This document shows positions 52,215 through 61,474 of a DNA stretch of 64,000 nucleotides, one piece after another (position 1 is the stretch's first letter; every line of letters starts with the position of its first letter). Location of the stretch: contig NZ_QKNS01000001.1 in assembly GCF_003231285.1 (NCBI RefSeq), positions 1,178,001 through 1,242,000 of the forward strand. The letters are read 5' to 3'. The notes below the pieces were generated by a model. The model was given only the letters and a program-made list of their open reading frames with translations, was not told the origin of the DNA and did not search any database. This DNA comes from Hymenobacter sediminis (GTDB lineage: Bacteria > Bacteroidota > Bacteroidia > Cytophagales > Hymenobacteraceae). The position numbers and the translations under genes are program-made.

Positions 52215-52874
52215 ATGACGGCAAAAGATCTATTGCAAAAAATATTGGATTATAGATATCTGTGGGCCTCATCATATGCGTCTGATAAGCCGGCTACCAT
52301 TCGATTAGCACAAATAAATACGTTATTAGAGGCCTTTGGATTAACGAAAAAGCATGTTAATCCTTTAATGCAGGTAAAGTATAGTATTCTAGGCAAGAAA
52401 CAGGAGTTAGAACGCTCCCACTACTTGAATGGCCTCACAAACTTAGAGTATGTCCTGAAAGGAGAGTTCTTACGAGACAGACCATATGAGGAAAACCAAG
52501 AACTAATAACACAAGCATTAATAACAATGCGTGAGATATATCCTCACGTACCAGAAGAGCATATGGTTCGGCCAGTAAATATTGGGTGGATGTATAATTG
52601 GCTACTCAATTTTAGACAACAAGTATACGAAGTAGCATATCCTAACCGAGGAATGGATGAGGGGTTTTCAGTTGGGTTGTTATATGGCAAAGAGCTTGGA
52701 AACAAACTAAAAGACCTCATCCGGGATAATACAGAGTGTATTGATAATGTACTTTGGCTGATATTAGACCCGCTAAAGCGAGATATTGAAATAGAGAAGT
52801 TGATACAGCAATATGGTTATCAAGATGTCAACCTTGATTCAATTGATTTAGAATGGCGAATTGAGAATTATTGA
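52215..52874 (+). CDS. AT-rich orphan gene, unknown soluble protein
   Basis: A 219-residue soluble protein that was not recognised. It appears helical throughout (LLQKILDYRYLWASSYASDK, LITQALITMREIYPHVPEE, LGNKLKDLIRDNTECIDN, LDPLKRDIEIEKLIQQYG) with many charged and aromatic residues, no signal and no membrane helix. The gene is about 40% GC by eye against near 60% around it, with AT-ended codons, so it was probably acquired recently. It stands alone between a carboxylase gene and a strong terminator. Size, helicity and composition would fit an immunity or defence-type protein, but this is only a guess. Confidence 0.75.
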   Translation: MTAKDLLQKILDYRYLWASSYASDKPATIRLAQINTLLEAFGLTKKHVNPLMQVKYSILGKKQELERSHYLNGLTNLEYVLKGEFLRDRPYEENQELITQALITMREIYPHVPEEHMVRPVNIGWMYNWLLNFRQQVYEVAYPNRGMDEGFSVGLLYGKELGNKLKDLIRDNTECIDNVLWLILDPLKRDIEIEKLIQQYGYQDVNLDSIDLEWRIENY

Positions 52875-52897
52875 TCTGGATTTGCTATTGATCACAC

Positions 52898-52946
52898 CGT
52901 AAAAGGCCCGCCGCACTGGATGGTGCGGCGGGCCTTTTACGTTTTT
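52898..52946 (+). terminator. strong terminator after the orphan gene
   Basis: CGTAAAAGGCCCGCCGCAC pairs perfectly (19 bp) with its complement at 52923-52941 across six bases, followed by TTTTT. Confidence 0.85.
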
Positions 52947-53074
52947 GCAAACGCGTGTTTGCGTGGTTTCTTAAGATAGAGGTTAGGTAGGGTTGGACAC
53001 CCAAGGAGGGGTAGGGCTCCTGATTGAACGGAGTAGAGTGCTTGGCTTACGGCGGCCTGCGAACGGTAGGGGCA

Positions 53075-54100
53075 TTATTTCAACTTCCGCGCGGCCACAC
53101 CCGTCGTGGTAATCTTTACCGGTTGAATCAGGCCCTGGCTGTCAAAGGAAAGCTGGTCGATGCAGGTGACGCGGTGGTTTTGGTCGGTTTCGGTGAGAGG
53201 GCGGCGGTGGTACACGATGTACCACTCGTCTTTGCCCGGAACCTGCACCACGGAGTGATGCCCTGCTCCGGTAGCCACCTGCGGATCCTGCTGCAAAATT
53301 TTGCCTACCCGCCGGAACGGCCCCAGGGGTGAGTCGGCCACGGCGTACGCTACGGAGTAGTCGGGGCCGGTCCAGCCGCCCTCCGACCACATGAAGTAGT
53401 ACTTGCCGCCTCTACGAAACATAAATGGGCCTTCTACATAGCCCTGCGGCGTCACTTCCTTGTAAATGGTACCGTCGGGAAAGGGGACAAAACCGGTGAA
53501 ATCGTCCTTGAGGCGCACGATATTGCAGTGCGACCAGCCCCCGTAAATCATGTAGTACGCCCCATCGGCGTCCTGAAAAACAAACTGATCAATGGGTTGG
53601 GCGCCGTTATGGATCTGCCCGATTAAGGGTTTGCCCAGGTAATCCTTAAACGGCCCTTCCGGACGGTCGGCCACGGCGACACCAATGCCGCCTATTTCGC
53701 CTTCGTGCACATCATTGGCCCCGAAAAACAGAAAATATTTATCGGCCTTCTTGATAATGGATGGCGCCCACATGGCTTTGCGCGCCCACTTAACGGCAGT
53801 AGTATCAACAATGCGCGGGTGCTTGGTCCAGTGCACCAAGTCCGGGGACGAAAAAGCGTCCATGTGCACCTGCTGGACGTAGGGCGCGGAATACGTGGGG
53901 TAAATCCAGTACCGGTTGCCGAACACAATGACCTCTGGGTCAGCGTACCAGCCGGGCAACACGGGGTTGCCCGACTTGGCCGACTGAACTGTGGACTTGG
54001 TTTTGCCGGCAGCCGTTTTGCGGCCGGGGGTAGACGTTTGAGCTAGGGCTCCAGTGGTGAGTAGCAGGCCGATAGCAGCCGGCAGAAAGAAGTTTTTCAT
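53075..54100 (-). CDS. glycoside hydrolase family 43 protein
   Basis: A 341-residue exported enzyme (signal MKNFFLPAAIGLLLTTGALA) with a five-bladed propeller. Catalytic-site landmarks are visible: ADPEVIVFGNRYWIYPTYSA (base Asp), AQPIDQFVFQDADGAYYMIY (pKa-tuning Asp) and GYVEGPFMFRRGGKYYFMWS (acid Glu). GH43 enzymes hydrolyse arabinose- or xylose-containing polysaccharides or related glycans. It begins 18 bases after the GH92 stop and is almost surely cotranscribed with it. Confidence 0.92.
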   Translation of the reverse strand: MKNFFLPAAIGLLLTTGALAQTSTPGRKTAAGKTKSTVQSAKSGNPVLPGWYADPEVIVFGNRYWIYPTYSAPYVQQVHMDAFSSPDLVHWTKHPRIVDTTAVKWARKAMWAPSIIKKADKYFLFFGANDVHEGEIGGIGVAVADRPEGPFKDYLGKPLIGQIHNGAQPIDQFVFQDADGAYYMIYGGWSHCNIVRLKDDFTGFVPFPDGTIYKEVTPQGYVEGPFMFRRGGKYYFMWSEGGWTGPDYSVAYAVADSPLGPFRRVGKILQQDPQVATGAGHHSVVQVPGKDEWYIVYHRRPLTETDQNHRVTCIDQLSFDSQGLIQPVKITTTGVAARKLK

Positions 54101-54118
54101 GAAAGGAGGTGGGATAAG

Positions 54119-56404
54119 CTACTTCGCTTTTGACATAGAGAAAGGAGCAGCCTCGGCCTTGGTGCCTCGGCTTTTGTTGGGTGTGGCGCTCATGTCAAAC
54201 TGCAGGGTAGCACCTTGTTGCAGCTCCTGGTGGCTCAGCCAGTTTCGATCGTAGGGTTTGCCGTTAAGCGTCAGCTGCTGCACGTATCGGTTGGCCGCCG
54301 AGTTTTGGGGGGCATTGAGCACGATGTCCTTACCCGAAGGCAGGTGCAGAGTAGCCTTCGGGAAGAGTGGGGCGCCGAGCACATACTGATCGGTGCCGGG
54401 GCACACCGGGTAAAAGCCTAGGGCAGAAAACACGTACCAGGCCGAGGTCTGGCCGTTGTCCTCGTCGCCGCAGTAGCCGTCGGGGGTAGGCTGGTACATG
54501 CGGTTCATGGTTTCGCGCACCCAGTGCTGCGTTTTCCAGGGTTGGCCCGCGTAGTTGTAGAGGTAAATCATGTGCTGGATGGGCTGGTTGCCGTGGGCGT
54601 AGTTGCCCATGCCCGCAATCTGCATCTCCCTGATTTCATGAATTACTCCCTTGTAGTACGATTCATCGAAAACCGGGGGTAGGGTGAATATCGTGTCCAG
54701 CGTAGCCACAAATTTCTTTTTGCCCCCCATCAGATCCACCAGGCCCTGCACATCATGAAACACCGACCAGGTGTAGTGCCAGCTGTTGCCTTCCGTGAAG
54801 GCATCACCCCACTTAAAGGGGTTAAAGGGGGTTTGCCAGCTGCCATCCTGGTTCCGGCCCCGCATCAGCCCGGTTTTCTTGTCGAAGAGCTTACGGTAGT
54901 TCTGGCTGCGTTTGGCGTACAGGTCGATTTCCTTTTTGGGGCGACCCAGTGCTTTGGCCAGCTGGTAAATCGTGAAGTCGTCGTAGGCGTACTCTAGGGT
55001 ACGGGCCGCGCTTTCGTTGATTTTCACGTCGTAGGGCACGTAGCCCAGCTTGTTGTACTGCTCCACGCCTACCCGGCCCACGGCCGTGAGCGGACCCGCA
55101 TTGTTGGCGCCGTGCGTGAGGGCCTCATACAGCACATTGATGTCTTGCCCCCGGATGCCTTTCAGATAAGCATCGGCTACCACCGAGGCCGAGTTGTTGC
55201 CCACCATCACATTGCGCAGGCCTGGGCTGCCCCACTCCGGCAGCCAGCCGCTTTCCTTATAGTCGTTGGCGAGGCCCTGCTGAATTTCGGCATTCACATC
55301 GGGGTAAAGCAGATTCAGGAAAGGAAATAGGGCCCGAAAAGTATCCCAGAAACCGGTGTCGGTGTAGAGGTAGCCTGGCAGCACCTGGCCGTTAAAAGGG
55401 CTGTAATGCACGATGGCACCCTTCGCATCAACCTCGTAAAACTTGCGCGGAAACAGCAGGGAGCGGTACAGGCACGAATAAAATGTGCGCTGCTGATCAA
55501 TGCTGCCGCCTTCCACATCGAGGCGGCCCAGCACCTTGTTCCAGGCTGCCCGGCCCTGCCGACGAACCGTTTCAAAGTCGTTGGTACCGATTTCCTGCAG
55601 GTTGAGCTCGGCCTGCTCGGGGCTGATGAACGAGGAAGCCACGCGGGCCTGCACCTGCTCGCCCTTGCGGGTTTTAAAGCCTACTACCGCTCCGGCGTGG
55701 TTTACCTGCGCTTCCAGAGCAGCGGCATCCAGCACCTTGTCTTTGTAAATGGCCGTGCTCGTGAAAGCGTGGTCGAATTCAATGACGAAGTAGTTCTTGA
55801 AGTTTTGGGGTACGCCGCCGCTGTTGCGGGTGGTATACCCGATAATCTTGCGTTGTTCGGGCAGTAGCTTCACGTAGGAGCCCTTGTCCAGGGCATCTAT
55901 CACTACGTAGGCACTATCAGTTTGGGGGAACGTGAAGCGGAAGCGGACGGCGCGCTCCGTGGGCGTCATTTCCGTGGTTACGTCGTGGTCGGCAAGGTAT
56001 ACGCGGTAGTAATTGGGTTCGGCTACCTCGGCCTTGTGCGAAAACCAGCTGGCCCGTTCATCCTCATCAAACACCCGCTTGCCGGTAATGGGCATAAGGG
56101 CAAACTGCCCGTAGTCATTCATCCAGGGCGAGGGCTGATGCGTCTGTTTGAAGCCGCGCAGCTTATCGGCTGAATACTGATAGGCCCAGCCGTTGCCCAT
56201 TTTACCGGTTTGGGGCATCCAGCAGTTCATGCCCCAGGGCAGGGTAATGGCGGGGTAAGTGTTGCCGTTGGAGAGGCTGGGTTTAGAATCGGTGCCTACC
56301 AGCGGATTTACCCACTGGGCGTAATCTTTGGGGGCCGACGGTTGGGCCAGCAGCGGGTTTACGGCTAGCAGCAGGGTAGGGAAAGCGAGGAGTAGTTTGC
56401 GCAT
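54119..56404 (-). CDS. glycoside hydrolase family 92 alpha-mannosidase
   Basis: A 761-residue exported GH92 enzyme (signal MRKLLLAFPTLLLAVNPLLA). Family landmarks include VNPLVGTDSKPSLSNGNTYP, GFKQTHQPSPWMNDYGQFAL, TGFWDTFRALFPFLNLLYPD, GWLPEWGSPGLRNVMVGNNS and CGDEDNGQTSAWYVFSALGF, with calcium and catalytic Glu/Asp in these blocks. GH92 enzymes release mannose from alpha-mannans or N-glycans. It heads an operon with GH43. No SusC/SusD pair is visible nearby, so this is a minimal locus. Confidence 0.95.
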   Translation of the reverse strand: MRKLLLAFPTLLLAVNPLLAQPSAPKDYAQWVNPLVGTDSKPSLSNGNTYPAITLPWGMNCWMPQTGKMGNGWAYQYSADKLRGFKQTHQPSPWMNDYGQFALMPITGKRVFDEDERASWFSHKAEVAEPNYYRVYLADHDVTTEMTPTERAVRFRFTFPQTDSAYVVIDALDKGSYVKLLPEQRKIIGYTTRNSGGVPQNFKNYFVIEFDHAFTSTAIYKDKVLDAAALEAQVNHAGAVVGFKTRKGEQVQARVASSFISPEQAELNLQEIGTNDFETVRRQGRAAWNKVLGRLDVEGGSIDQQRTFYSCLYRSLLFPRKFYEVDAKGAIVHYSPFNGQVLPGYLYTDTGFWDTFRALFPFLNLLYPDVNAEIQQGLANDYKESGWLPEWGSPGLRNVMVGNNSASVVADAYLKGIRGQDINVLYEALTHGANNAGPLTAVGRVGVEQYNKLGYVPYDVKINESAARTLEYAYDDFTIYQLAKALGRPKKEIDLYAKRSQNYRKLFDKKTGLMRGRNQDGSWQTPFNPFKWGDAFTEGNSWHYTWSVFHDVQGLVDLMGGKKKFVATLDTIFTLPPVFDESYYKGVIHEIREMQIAGMGNYAHGNQPIQHMIYLYNYAGQPWKTQHWVRETMNRMYQPTPDGYCGDEDNGQTSAWYVFSALGFYPVCPGTDQYVLGAPLFPKATLHLPSGKDIVLNAPQNSAANRYVQQLTLNGKPYDRNWLSHQELQQGATLQFDMSATPNKSRGTKAEAAPFSMSKAK

Positions 56405-56921
56405 TCAAATAAGAAAGGAAGACAGAAGACCAGGCCAGTGCCAATACTACAGAGCGGTGCCGTAACCAGCACCCCGATAGTATAAGACCGTACCTGCGGA
56501 GCGTAAATCAGGGAATGCTAGATAAGAAAACTATCCTTTTGTCCTTAGAAACTCCTCATAAATACCTGTTATAAAGCCTTCGAGCCTACCTGTTTAGCGG
56601 CTTACTTCGCTAAAGCTTGGCGGAATCGTGCCTGGCGGTTCATAAATCAATGTCACAGCTTACGCCCTTTTACTAGGTAGGAAGCTGGCTTTACTAAGTT
56701 TCAGTGCACAGCCGAGTGCTGATCAGGTGAGAATGTAGATTGTGGTTTACTTGAAGCTGGCCTTATAAACAACCCGCCAGAGCTATTCGCGTGTAGCACA
56801 CATGTAGCGTGGATGACGTGCCTCATTAGGCTAACGTAAAGAAGCAGTTACCGCCATTGCCGGTAACTGCTTCTTTACGTTAGCCCAAGCTGAAATCTGA
56901 GGCTTTTCGCCGGCAGTCGGT
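56405..56921. other. 517-base intergenic region
   Basis: No credible gene. It presumably holds the promoter of the GH92-GH43 unit on the minus strand near 56420-56560 and, at 56829-56885, the hairpin that ends the SDR gene. The rest shows no repeats or motifs that were recognised. Confidence 0.5.
56829..56885 (-). terminator. perfect 25-bp hairpin after the SDR gene
   Basis: 56829-56853 and 56861-56885 are exact complements (ends GGCTAACG and CGTTAGCC) with a seven-base loop. It lies 37 bases beyond the SDR stop on the minus strand. Confidence 0.75.
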
Positions 56922-57674
56922 TTACAACATCATGCCACCGGTTAGCTCAAGGCGCTGGCCATTGAGCCACCGGGCAGCATCGGAGCACAAGAAGGCTACT
57001 ACCCCGCCAATATCGTCGGGCTCGGCGGTGCGGCCCAGGGCCGTGGCCTGCGCTACCCAGGCTCGCATTTCAGGAGTGTCCGTCATAGTCCCGCCGCCAA
57101 ATACTGCGCCGGGCGCTACCACGTTGGCAGCAATGCCGCGGCTGCCCAGCTCCAGGGCCAGGTAGCGCGTGAATACCTCCACGGCGCCTTTCATGCTGGC
57201 ATAAGCCGAAACACCCACGAAGGAGCTACGCGTCGTCGCCGAGGAAACATTGATGATACGGCCTCCGTCGCGCAGTAGGGGTAGGGCCTGTTGCGTGAGG
57301 AAATACACGCCCTTAAAGTGCACGTTGAGCATGTCATCAAACAGTGCCTCGGTCATTTCAGCAATGGGCGTGTTTAAGCTAGTGCCGGCATTGTTGATGA
57401 GAAAGTCGAACCGGTCGGTGCCGAAGGTGGTAGTCAGTGCATCGGACACTTGCCCGAAAAACGCTGCAAAGGTGCTGATGTCGGCGGCGTTCAGGGGTAG
57501 GGCCACGGCACGGCAGCCCAGGGCTTCAATATCGGCAACCACAGCAGCGGCTTCGGCCTGTTGGCTGCGGTAGGTCAGGATAACATCAATGCCCTGCTGG
57601 GCCAGTTTCAGAGCCATGTCTTTGCCTAACCCCCGGCTGCCGCCAGTAACTAGGGCTATTTTGGAAGTACTCAT
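56922..57674 (-). CDS. short-chain dehydrogenase/reductase
   Basis: A 250-residue classical SDR: TSKIALVTGGSRGLGKDMAL (cofactor motif), FLINNAGTSLNTPIAEM, RIINVSSATTRSSFVGVSAY with catalytic Ser and the YASMK pair, and LNGQRLELTGGMML at the end. It reduces or oxidises a ketone/alcohol with NAD(P); the substrate is unknown. The ORF opens at 57710, but ATG 57674 is the typical start. The AraC-family gene lies 93 bases upstream on the same strand and probably regulates it. Confidence 0.93.
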   Translation of the reverse strand: MSTSKIALVTGGSRGLGKDMALKLAQQGIDVILTYRSQQAEAAAVVADIEALGCRAVALPLNAADISTFAAFFGQVSDALTTTFGTDRFDFLINNAGTSLNTPIAEMTEALFDDMLNVHFKGVYFLTQQALPLLRDGGRIINVSSATTRSSFVGVSAYASMKGAVEVFTRYLALELGSRGIAANVVAPGAVFGGGTMTDTPEMRAWVAQATALGRTAEPDDIGGVVAFLCSDAARWLNGQRLELTGGMML

Positions 57675-57767
57675 AGAGGATGCGCTTGTTGTGTTAATGG
57701 AACACGACAAAGGTCCTCCGGCCGGCTGGCGGCTGCGTTGTACGGGCCAATCAGCTTCTTGTATAAA

Positions 57768-58712
57768 TCAAGCCGGCACTACTTCCAGGGAGCGAAAAGC
57801 GCCGGGGCTCACGGCGGCGTAGCGGCGGAAAAAGTGCGAAAAGTGCGCCACATCTACGAAGCCCAGGCTGTCGGCAATTTCCCAGAGTGACCAGGCGGTG
57901 TGGCGCAGCAAGGCCTTGGCTTCTTGGGTCAGGCGGCCCCCAATCAGGTCGGTGGTAGTGCGGCCGGTGCTTTCCTTAAGTACTTTGTTCAGGTGATTGA
58001 CGTGCACGGCCAGACGGTCGGCAAAGTCCTTGGCGGTGCGCAGCTGTACCCGCTGCTGGGGGGTGGTGAGCGGAAACTGCTGCTCCAGCAGCTCCACGAA
58101 GCGTGACAGAAGCCGGGCCGAAGCTGTGTGGGCAGGGTGGAGCTCGGTGGCTGGCTGCCGCTTCTGGCCTAAGTGCAGCAGCTCCAGCACATAAGCTCGC
58201 AGTAGGTCATACTTGTACGCATAGTTGGAGGCCAATTCCTCCTGCATCTGAGCAAACAGAACAGCTGCCCGCGCGGCTTCGGTCGGTGTCAGCTGAAACA
58301 CGGGGTAGCCTTCGGTCTGAAACAGAGGAAGGTCATCAGGGGTGCTGGCTCCGAGCACGGGTAACATGAACTCGGCGGTAAAAAGGCAGAAATACCCCTG
58401 CTGCTTCTCGGCCGGTGCCCACTGAAACGGCACCTTGGGCGTTGAAAACACCAAGGCATCGGGGGCAATAGCAATGGTTTGGTTGGCGTATTCCGCGTGG
58501 CTGTGACTACGCAGCAGACTAATCTTGTAGAAAGAGCGGCAGGTATAAGATGCAGCCAGTGGTAGCGGAGCTTCCTTCCAAAGGTCAGCCACATCAAACA
58601 CGTTAAAATGGCCAACCTCGCGCTGAATGTCCTGGGGTAGCAGCGCGCTCAAGTCGAGGCCGGTGGCGGTCGTAAGCTCCACGTAAGAGGCGCTGAGTGC
58701 GGTAGTCGTCAT
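57768..58712 (-). CDS. AraC family transcriptional regulator
   Basis: A 314-residue regulator. The N-terminal part (FNVFDVADLWKEAPLPLAAS, YKISLLRSHSHAEYANQTIA, FSTPKVPFQWAPAEKQQGYF) is a cupin-like sensing domain; the C-terminal AraC DNA-binding domain has two HTH units (TAKDFADRLAVHVNHLNKVL and SLWEIADSLGFVDVAHFSHF, ending in SPGAFR). It belongs to the type that senses small molecules and activates a nearby oxidoreductase. ATG 58712 is preferred over an in-frame start at 58760. Confidence 0.92.
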   Translation of the reverse strand: MTTTALSASYVELTTATGLDLSALLPQDIQREVGHFNVFDVADLWKEAPLPLAASYTCRSFYKISLLRSHSHAEYANQTIAIAPDALVFSTPKVPFQWAPAEKQQGYFCLFTAEFMLPVLGASTPDDLPLFQTEGYPVFQLTPTEAARAAVLFAQMQEELASNYAYKYDLLRAYVLELLHLGQKRQPATELHPAHTASARLLSRFVELLEQQFPLTTPQQRVQLRTAKDFADRLAVHVNHLNKVLKESTGRTTTDLIGGRLTQEAKALLRHTAWSLWEIADSLGFVDVAHFSHFFRRYAAVSPGAFRSLEVVPA

Positions 58713-58955
58713 AGCAGCCAGTCGGTTGTAGGATTCAAAGCACGAGCAACTCGCCACCAAACAGAAAGTTTAGTTGCTCTTGGCAAGGCAGCACCTAGCA
58801 TCAGGGGGCCACGGACCGGCTGGCTATAGTAGCAGGCTCTGCTTTTGTGAATACCTTCCGTTCGCATCAGCAGAATCAATGAGAAAATGAGTGTTATTAC
58901 CGCTGCTCATGGCTGCTAATCCAGCTCAGTCGCAAAAATTCATGCCTCGGCCCCG

Positions 58956-58963
58956 TACCTTTG
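58956..58963 (+). promoter_or_regulatory. -7 box TACCTTTG of the 58989 gene
   Basis: Exact TAnnTTTG 25 bases before GTG 58989, so the leader is about 19 bases. Confidence 0.5.
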
Positions 58964-58988
58964 CCGCCCATCCAACCGCCTACCCCTC

Positions 58989-59456
58989 GTGACCGACGCA
59001 ACCTCCGCCGCCTTTGAAAAAGCCCGCACCGGCCTCTGGACCAGTCTGCAGAAACACCTGGCAGCGGTGTATGGCGCCGAGAAAAGCTTCTTGGCGGCTA
59101 CGGCTTTCGTGGAGGCCTACCCCTTTGCGCTGCACACGGCCACCGAGGAGCAGCAAGCTGCTTACCTGAGCGCCCGCAGCACCCTGCGCGACCTGTACAC
59201 CGACGAAACAACCCAGCTCGACACTTTGGTAAAAGCCATTCGGACCAAAGGCTATACCGAGGACCAGAAAAAGCAGCTCTACCTCCTGATTTTGGGCTAT
59301 ATGGATATTGCCGCTTCGGTGTTTGAGTTGCTGCGTACCCATGTGACCTCCAAACTGCCCGAGGATGAGGAGCTGACGGCCACCGCCGATAAGTTTGAGC
59401 GGGTGCTCAAGTTCGCGCGGTTGAATGTGAAGGGTTTGGCCGGTTTGCTGGGGTAG
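58989..59456 (+). CDS. helical hypothetical protein
   Basis: A 155-residue soluble helical protein starting at GTG 58989 (MTDATSAAFEKARTGLWTSL). Predicted helices are FEKARTGLWTSLQKHLAAVY, YLSARSTLRDLYTDETTQLD, QKKQLYLLILGYMDIAASVF and LTATADKFERVLKFARLNVK. No family was recognised. The pyruvate oxidase gene lies 110 bases downstream in the same direction and might be cotranscribed. Confidence 0.72.
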   Translation: MTDATSAAFEKARTGLWTSLQKHLAAVYGAEKSFLAATAFVEAYPFALHTATEEQQAAYLSARSTLRDLYTDETTQLDTLVKAIRTKGYTEDQKKQLYLLILGYMDIAASVFELLRTHVTSKLPEDEELTATADKFERVLKFARLNVKGLAGLLG

Positions 59457-59566
59457 GAGGGGGGAGGGGCCGAAAGCCCGAACCCAGGTTTCTCCGCAAA
59501 ATGCCGCAAGCAGGCAGCGCCAAGTAGCCTAGAGCCGTATAGCCTTCGGACTTAACACGGAAGGCT

Positions 59567-61294
59567 ATGGCGAAGAAAACCGTCTCGGAAATAATAGTAG
59601 ATACCCTGCAGGCGGCCGGCGTTACGCGGGTATATGGGGTAGTGGGCGACTCGCTTAACGGCATTACCGACGAAATTCGGAAGCGGGAAGGCATTGAGTG
59701 GATTCACGTCCGCAACGAGGAAGCCGGCGCCTTTGCCGCAGGGGCCGAGGCTCACCTGACCGGCGCGCTGGCTGTGTGTGCCGGCTCCTGCGGCCCCGGC
59801 AACACCCACCTGCTCAATGGCCTCTACGACTGCCACCGCAGCCGGGTGCCAGTGCTGGCCATTGCCGCCCAAATTCCCAGCGTTGAAATTGGTACCCAGT
59901 ATTTTCAGGAAACCCACCCCGAGAATACGTTCAAGGAGTGCAGCGCCTATTGTGAGCTGATCGGCCACCCCGACCAAACCGTGCGCACCACCGAAATTGC
60001 CATCCAAACGGCCATTTCTCAGCGCGGTGTAGCCGTAATTGTAGTGCCCGGCGACATCAGCCACCAACAAGCAGAAGCCCAGGAGCCGCGCCTACCCGTA
60101 CTGCGCAGTCGGGCTACCCTGGTGCCGGTCTTGGATGATATTCGCGCAGCCGCCGACCTGTTAAATACCGCCAACAAAGTGACCATTATGGCCGGGGCGG
60201 GCTGCGCCGAAGCCCACGCCGAACTGCTGCAGGTGGCTGAATTATTAGGGGCTCCCGTGGTGCATGCTTTGCGCGGCAAGGAATATGTGGAACCAAACAA
60301 CCCTTATGATGTGGGCCTGACGGGCCTGCTGGGCTTTTCCTCAGGATACGAAGCCCTCATGGATGCCGACGCCATGCTGATGCTGGGTACCGATTTTCCC
60401 TACGCCCAATTCCTGCCCCAAGATGTACGCACCGTACAGGTAGATGTGCGCGGGGAGCACATTGGCCGGCGGGCGCGGGTAGAGGTAGGCTTGGTTGGTG
60501 ATGTGGCCGCCACGCTGCGAGAGTTGCTACCCCTGCTCAATCACAAGCAAGACCGCAACCACCTGGAGAAAGCCCTGGAAAACTACCGCGACACCCGCGA
60601 AAGTCTCGATGAGCTAGCCACCGGCGAGCCCGGCGACACCAGTATGCACCCCCAATACGTGATGCGCTTGCTCAACGAACAAGCCGCCGAGGACGCCATC
60701 TTCACCTGCGACGTGGGCACGCCTACCATCTGGGCAGCCCGCTACCTGCGCATGAACGGGCAGCGCCGCCTGATCGGGTCCTTTAACCACGGCAGCATGG
60801 CCAACGCTATGCCCCAGGCCTTAGGCGCTCAGCTGGCTTATCCGGGGCGGCAGGTAATTGCCCTGGCCGGCGACGGGGGCTTTGCTATGCTGATGGGCGA
60901 GCTGCTGACCCTGAAGCAACTGAAGACGCCGGTGAAAATCGTCATCTTCAACAACAGTAGCCTAGGCTTTGTAGAGCTGGAAATGAAGGCGGCTGGTATT
61001 CTTGAATACGGCACCGAGTTGGAAAACCCCAACTTCGCGGCCTTGGCCGAAGCGGCTGGGGTGCGCGGCCTCCGCGTGACGGACCCCGCTGCTCTACCTG
61101 CCGCCATTGCCGAAATGCTCGCTTATCCGGGGCCGGTAATCCTGGATGCCGTTGTCAAGCGCACAGAGCTTTCCATGCCCCCTACCATCCAGAAGGAGCA
61201 GATGCTGGGCTTCAGCCTCTATACCCTGAAAGCCATCATGAGCGGGCGCGGCGACGAGGTATTGGAACTGGCCAAGACAAATCTACTGCGCTAG
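59567..61294 (+). CDS. pyruvate oxidase/dehydrogenase (quinone) type ThDP enzyme
   Basis: A 575-residue thiamine-diphosphate enzyme of the POX/acetolactate synthase fold. The PYR domain contains the catalytic Glu in VRNEEAGAFAAGAEAHLTGA; the middle Rossmann domain follows; the PP domain carries the ThDP motif ALAGDGGFAMLMGELLTLKQ with VIFNNSSLGFVELEM. The arrangement GSCGPGNTHLLNGLYDCHRS and the C-terminal region (RTELSMPPTIQKEQMLGFSL) fit PoxB-like pyruvate:quinone oxidoreductases that make acetate and feed electrons to the membrane, rather than acetolactate synthases. Upstream sequence shows no clear promoter box. Confidence 0.88.
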   Translation: MAKKTVSEIIVDTLQAAGVTRVYGVVGDSLNGITDEIRKREGIEWIHVRNEEAGAFAAGAEAHLTGALAVCAGSCGPGNTHLLNGLYDCHRSRVPVLAIAAQIPSVEIGTQYFQETHPENTFKECSAYCELIGHPDQTVRTTEIAIQTAISQRGVAVIVVPGDISHQQAEAQEPRLPVLRSRATLVPVLDDIRAAADLLNTANKVTIMAGAGCAEAHAELLQVAELLGAPVVHALRGKEYVEPNNPYDVGLTGLLGFSSGYEALMDADAMLMLGTDFPYAQFLPQDVRTVQVDVRGEHIGRRARVEVGLVGDVAATLRELLPLLNHKQDRNHLEKALENYRDTRESLDELATGEPGDTSMHPQYVMRLLNEQAAEDAIFTCDVGTPTIWAARYLRMNGQRRLIGSFNHGSMANAMPQALGAQLAYPGRQVIALAGDGGFAMLMGELLTLKQLKTPVKIVIFNNSSLGFVELEMKAAGILEYGTELENPNFAALAEAAGVRGLRVTDPAALPAAIAEMLAYPGPVILDAVVKRTELSMPPTIQKEQMLGFSLYTLKAIMSGRGDEVLELAKTNLLR

Positions 61295-61474
61295 AGCTAC
61301 CGGCAGGGGTAGGGAATGCAACCTATTTTCCTACCCCTGCTTATCTAATCAAGGGTAACCGAGGATTGAACAATCTGCCCCCTCAACCCTGTTAATTTCA
61401 AGCAGCCGACGATGGGAAACCGCGTCGGTTGCTTTTATTTGCCGAATCCGACCCTCGTACGAAGCCTCGTTCCC

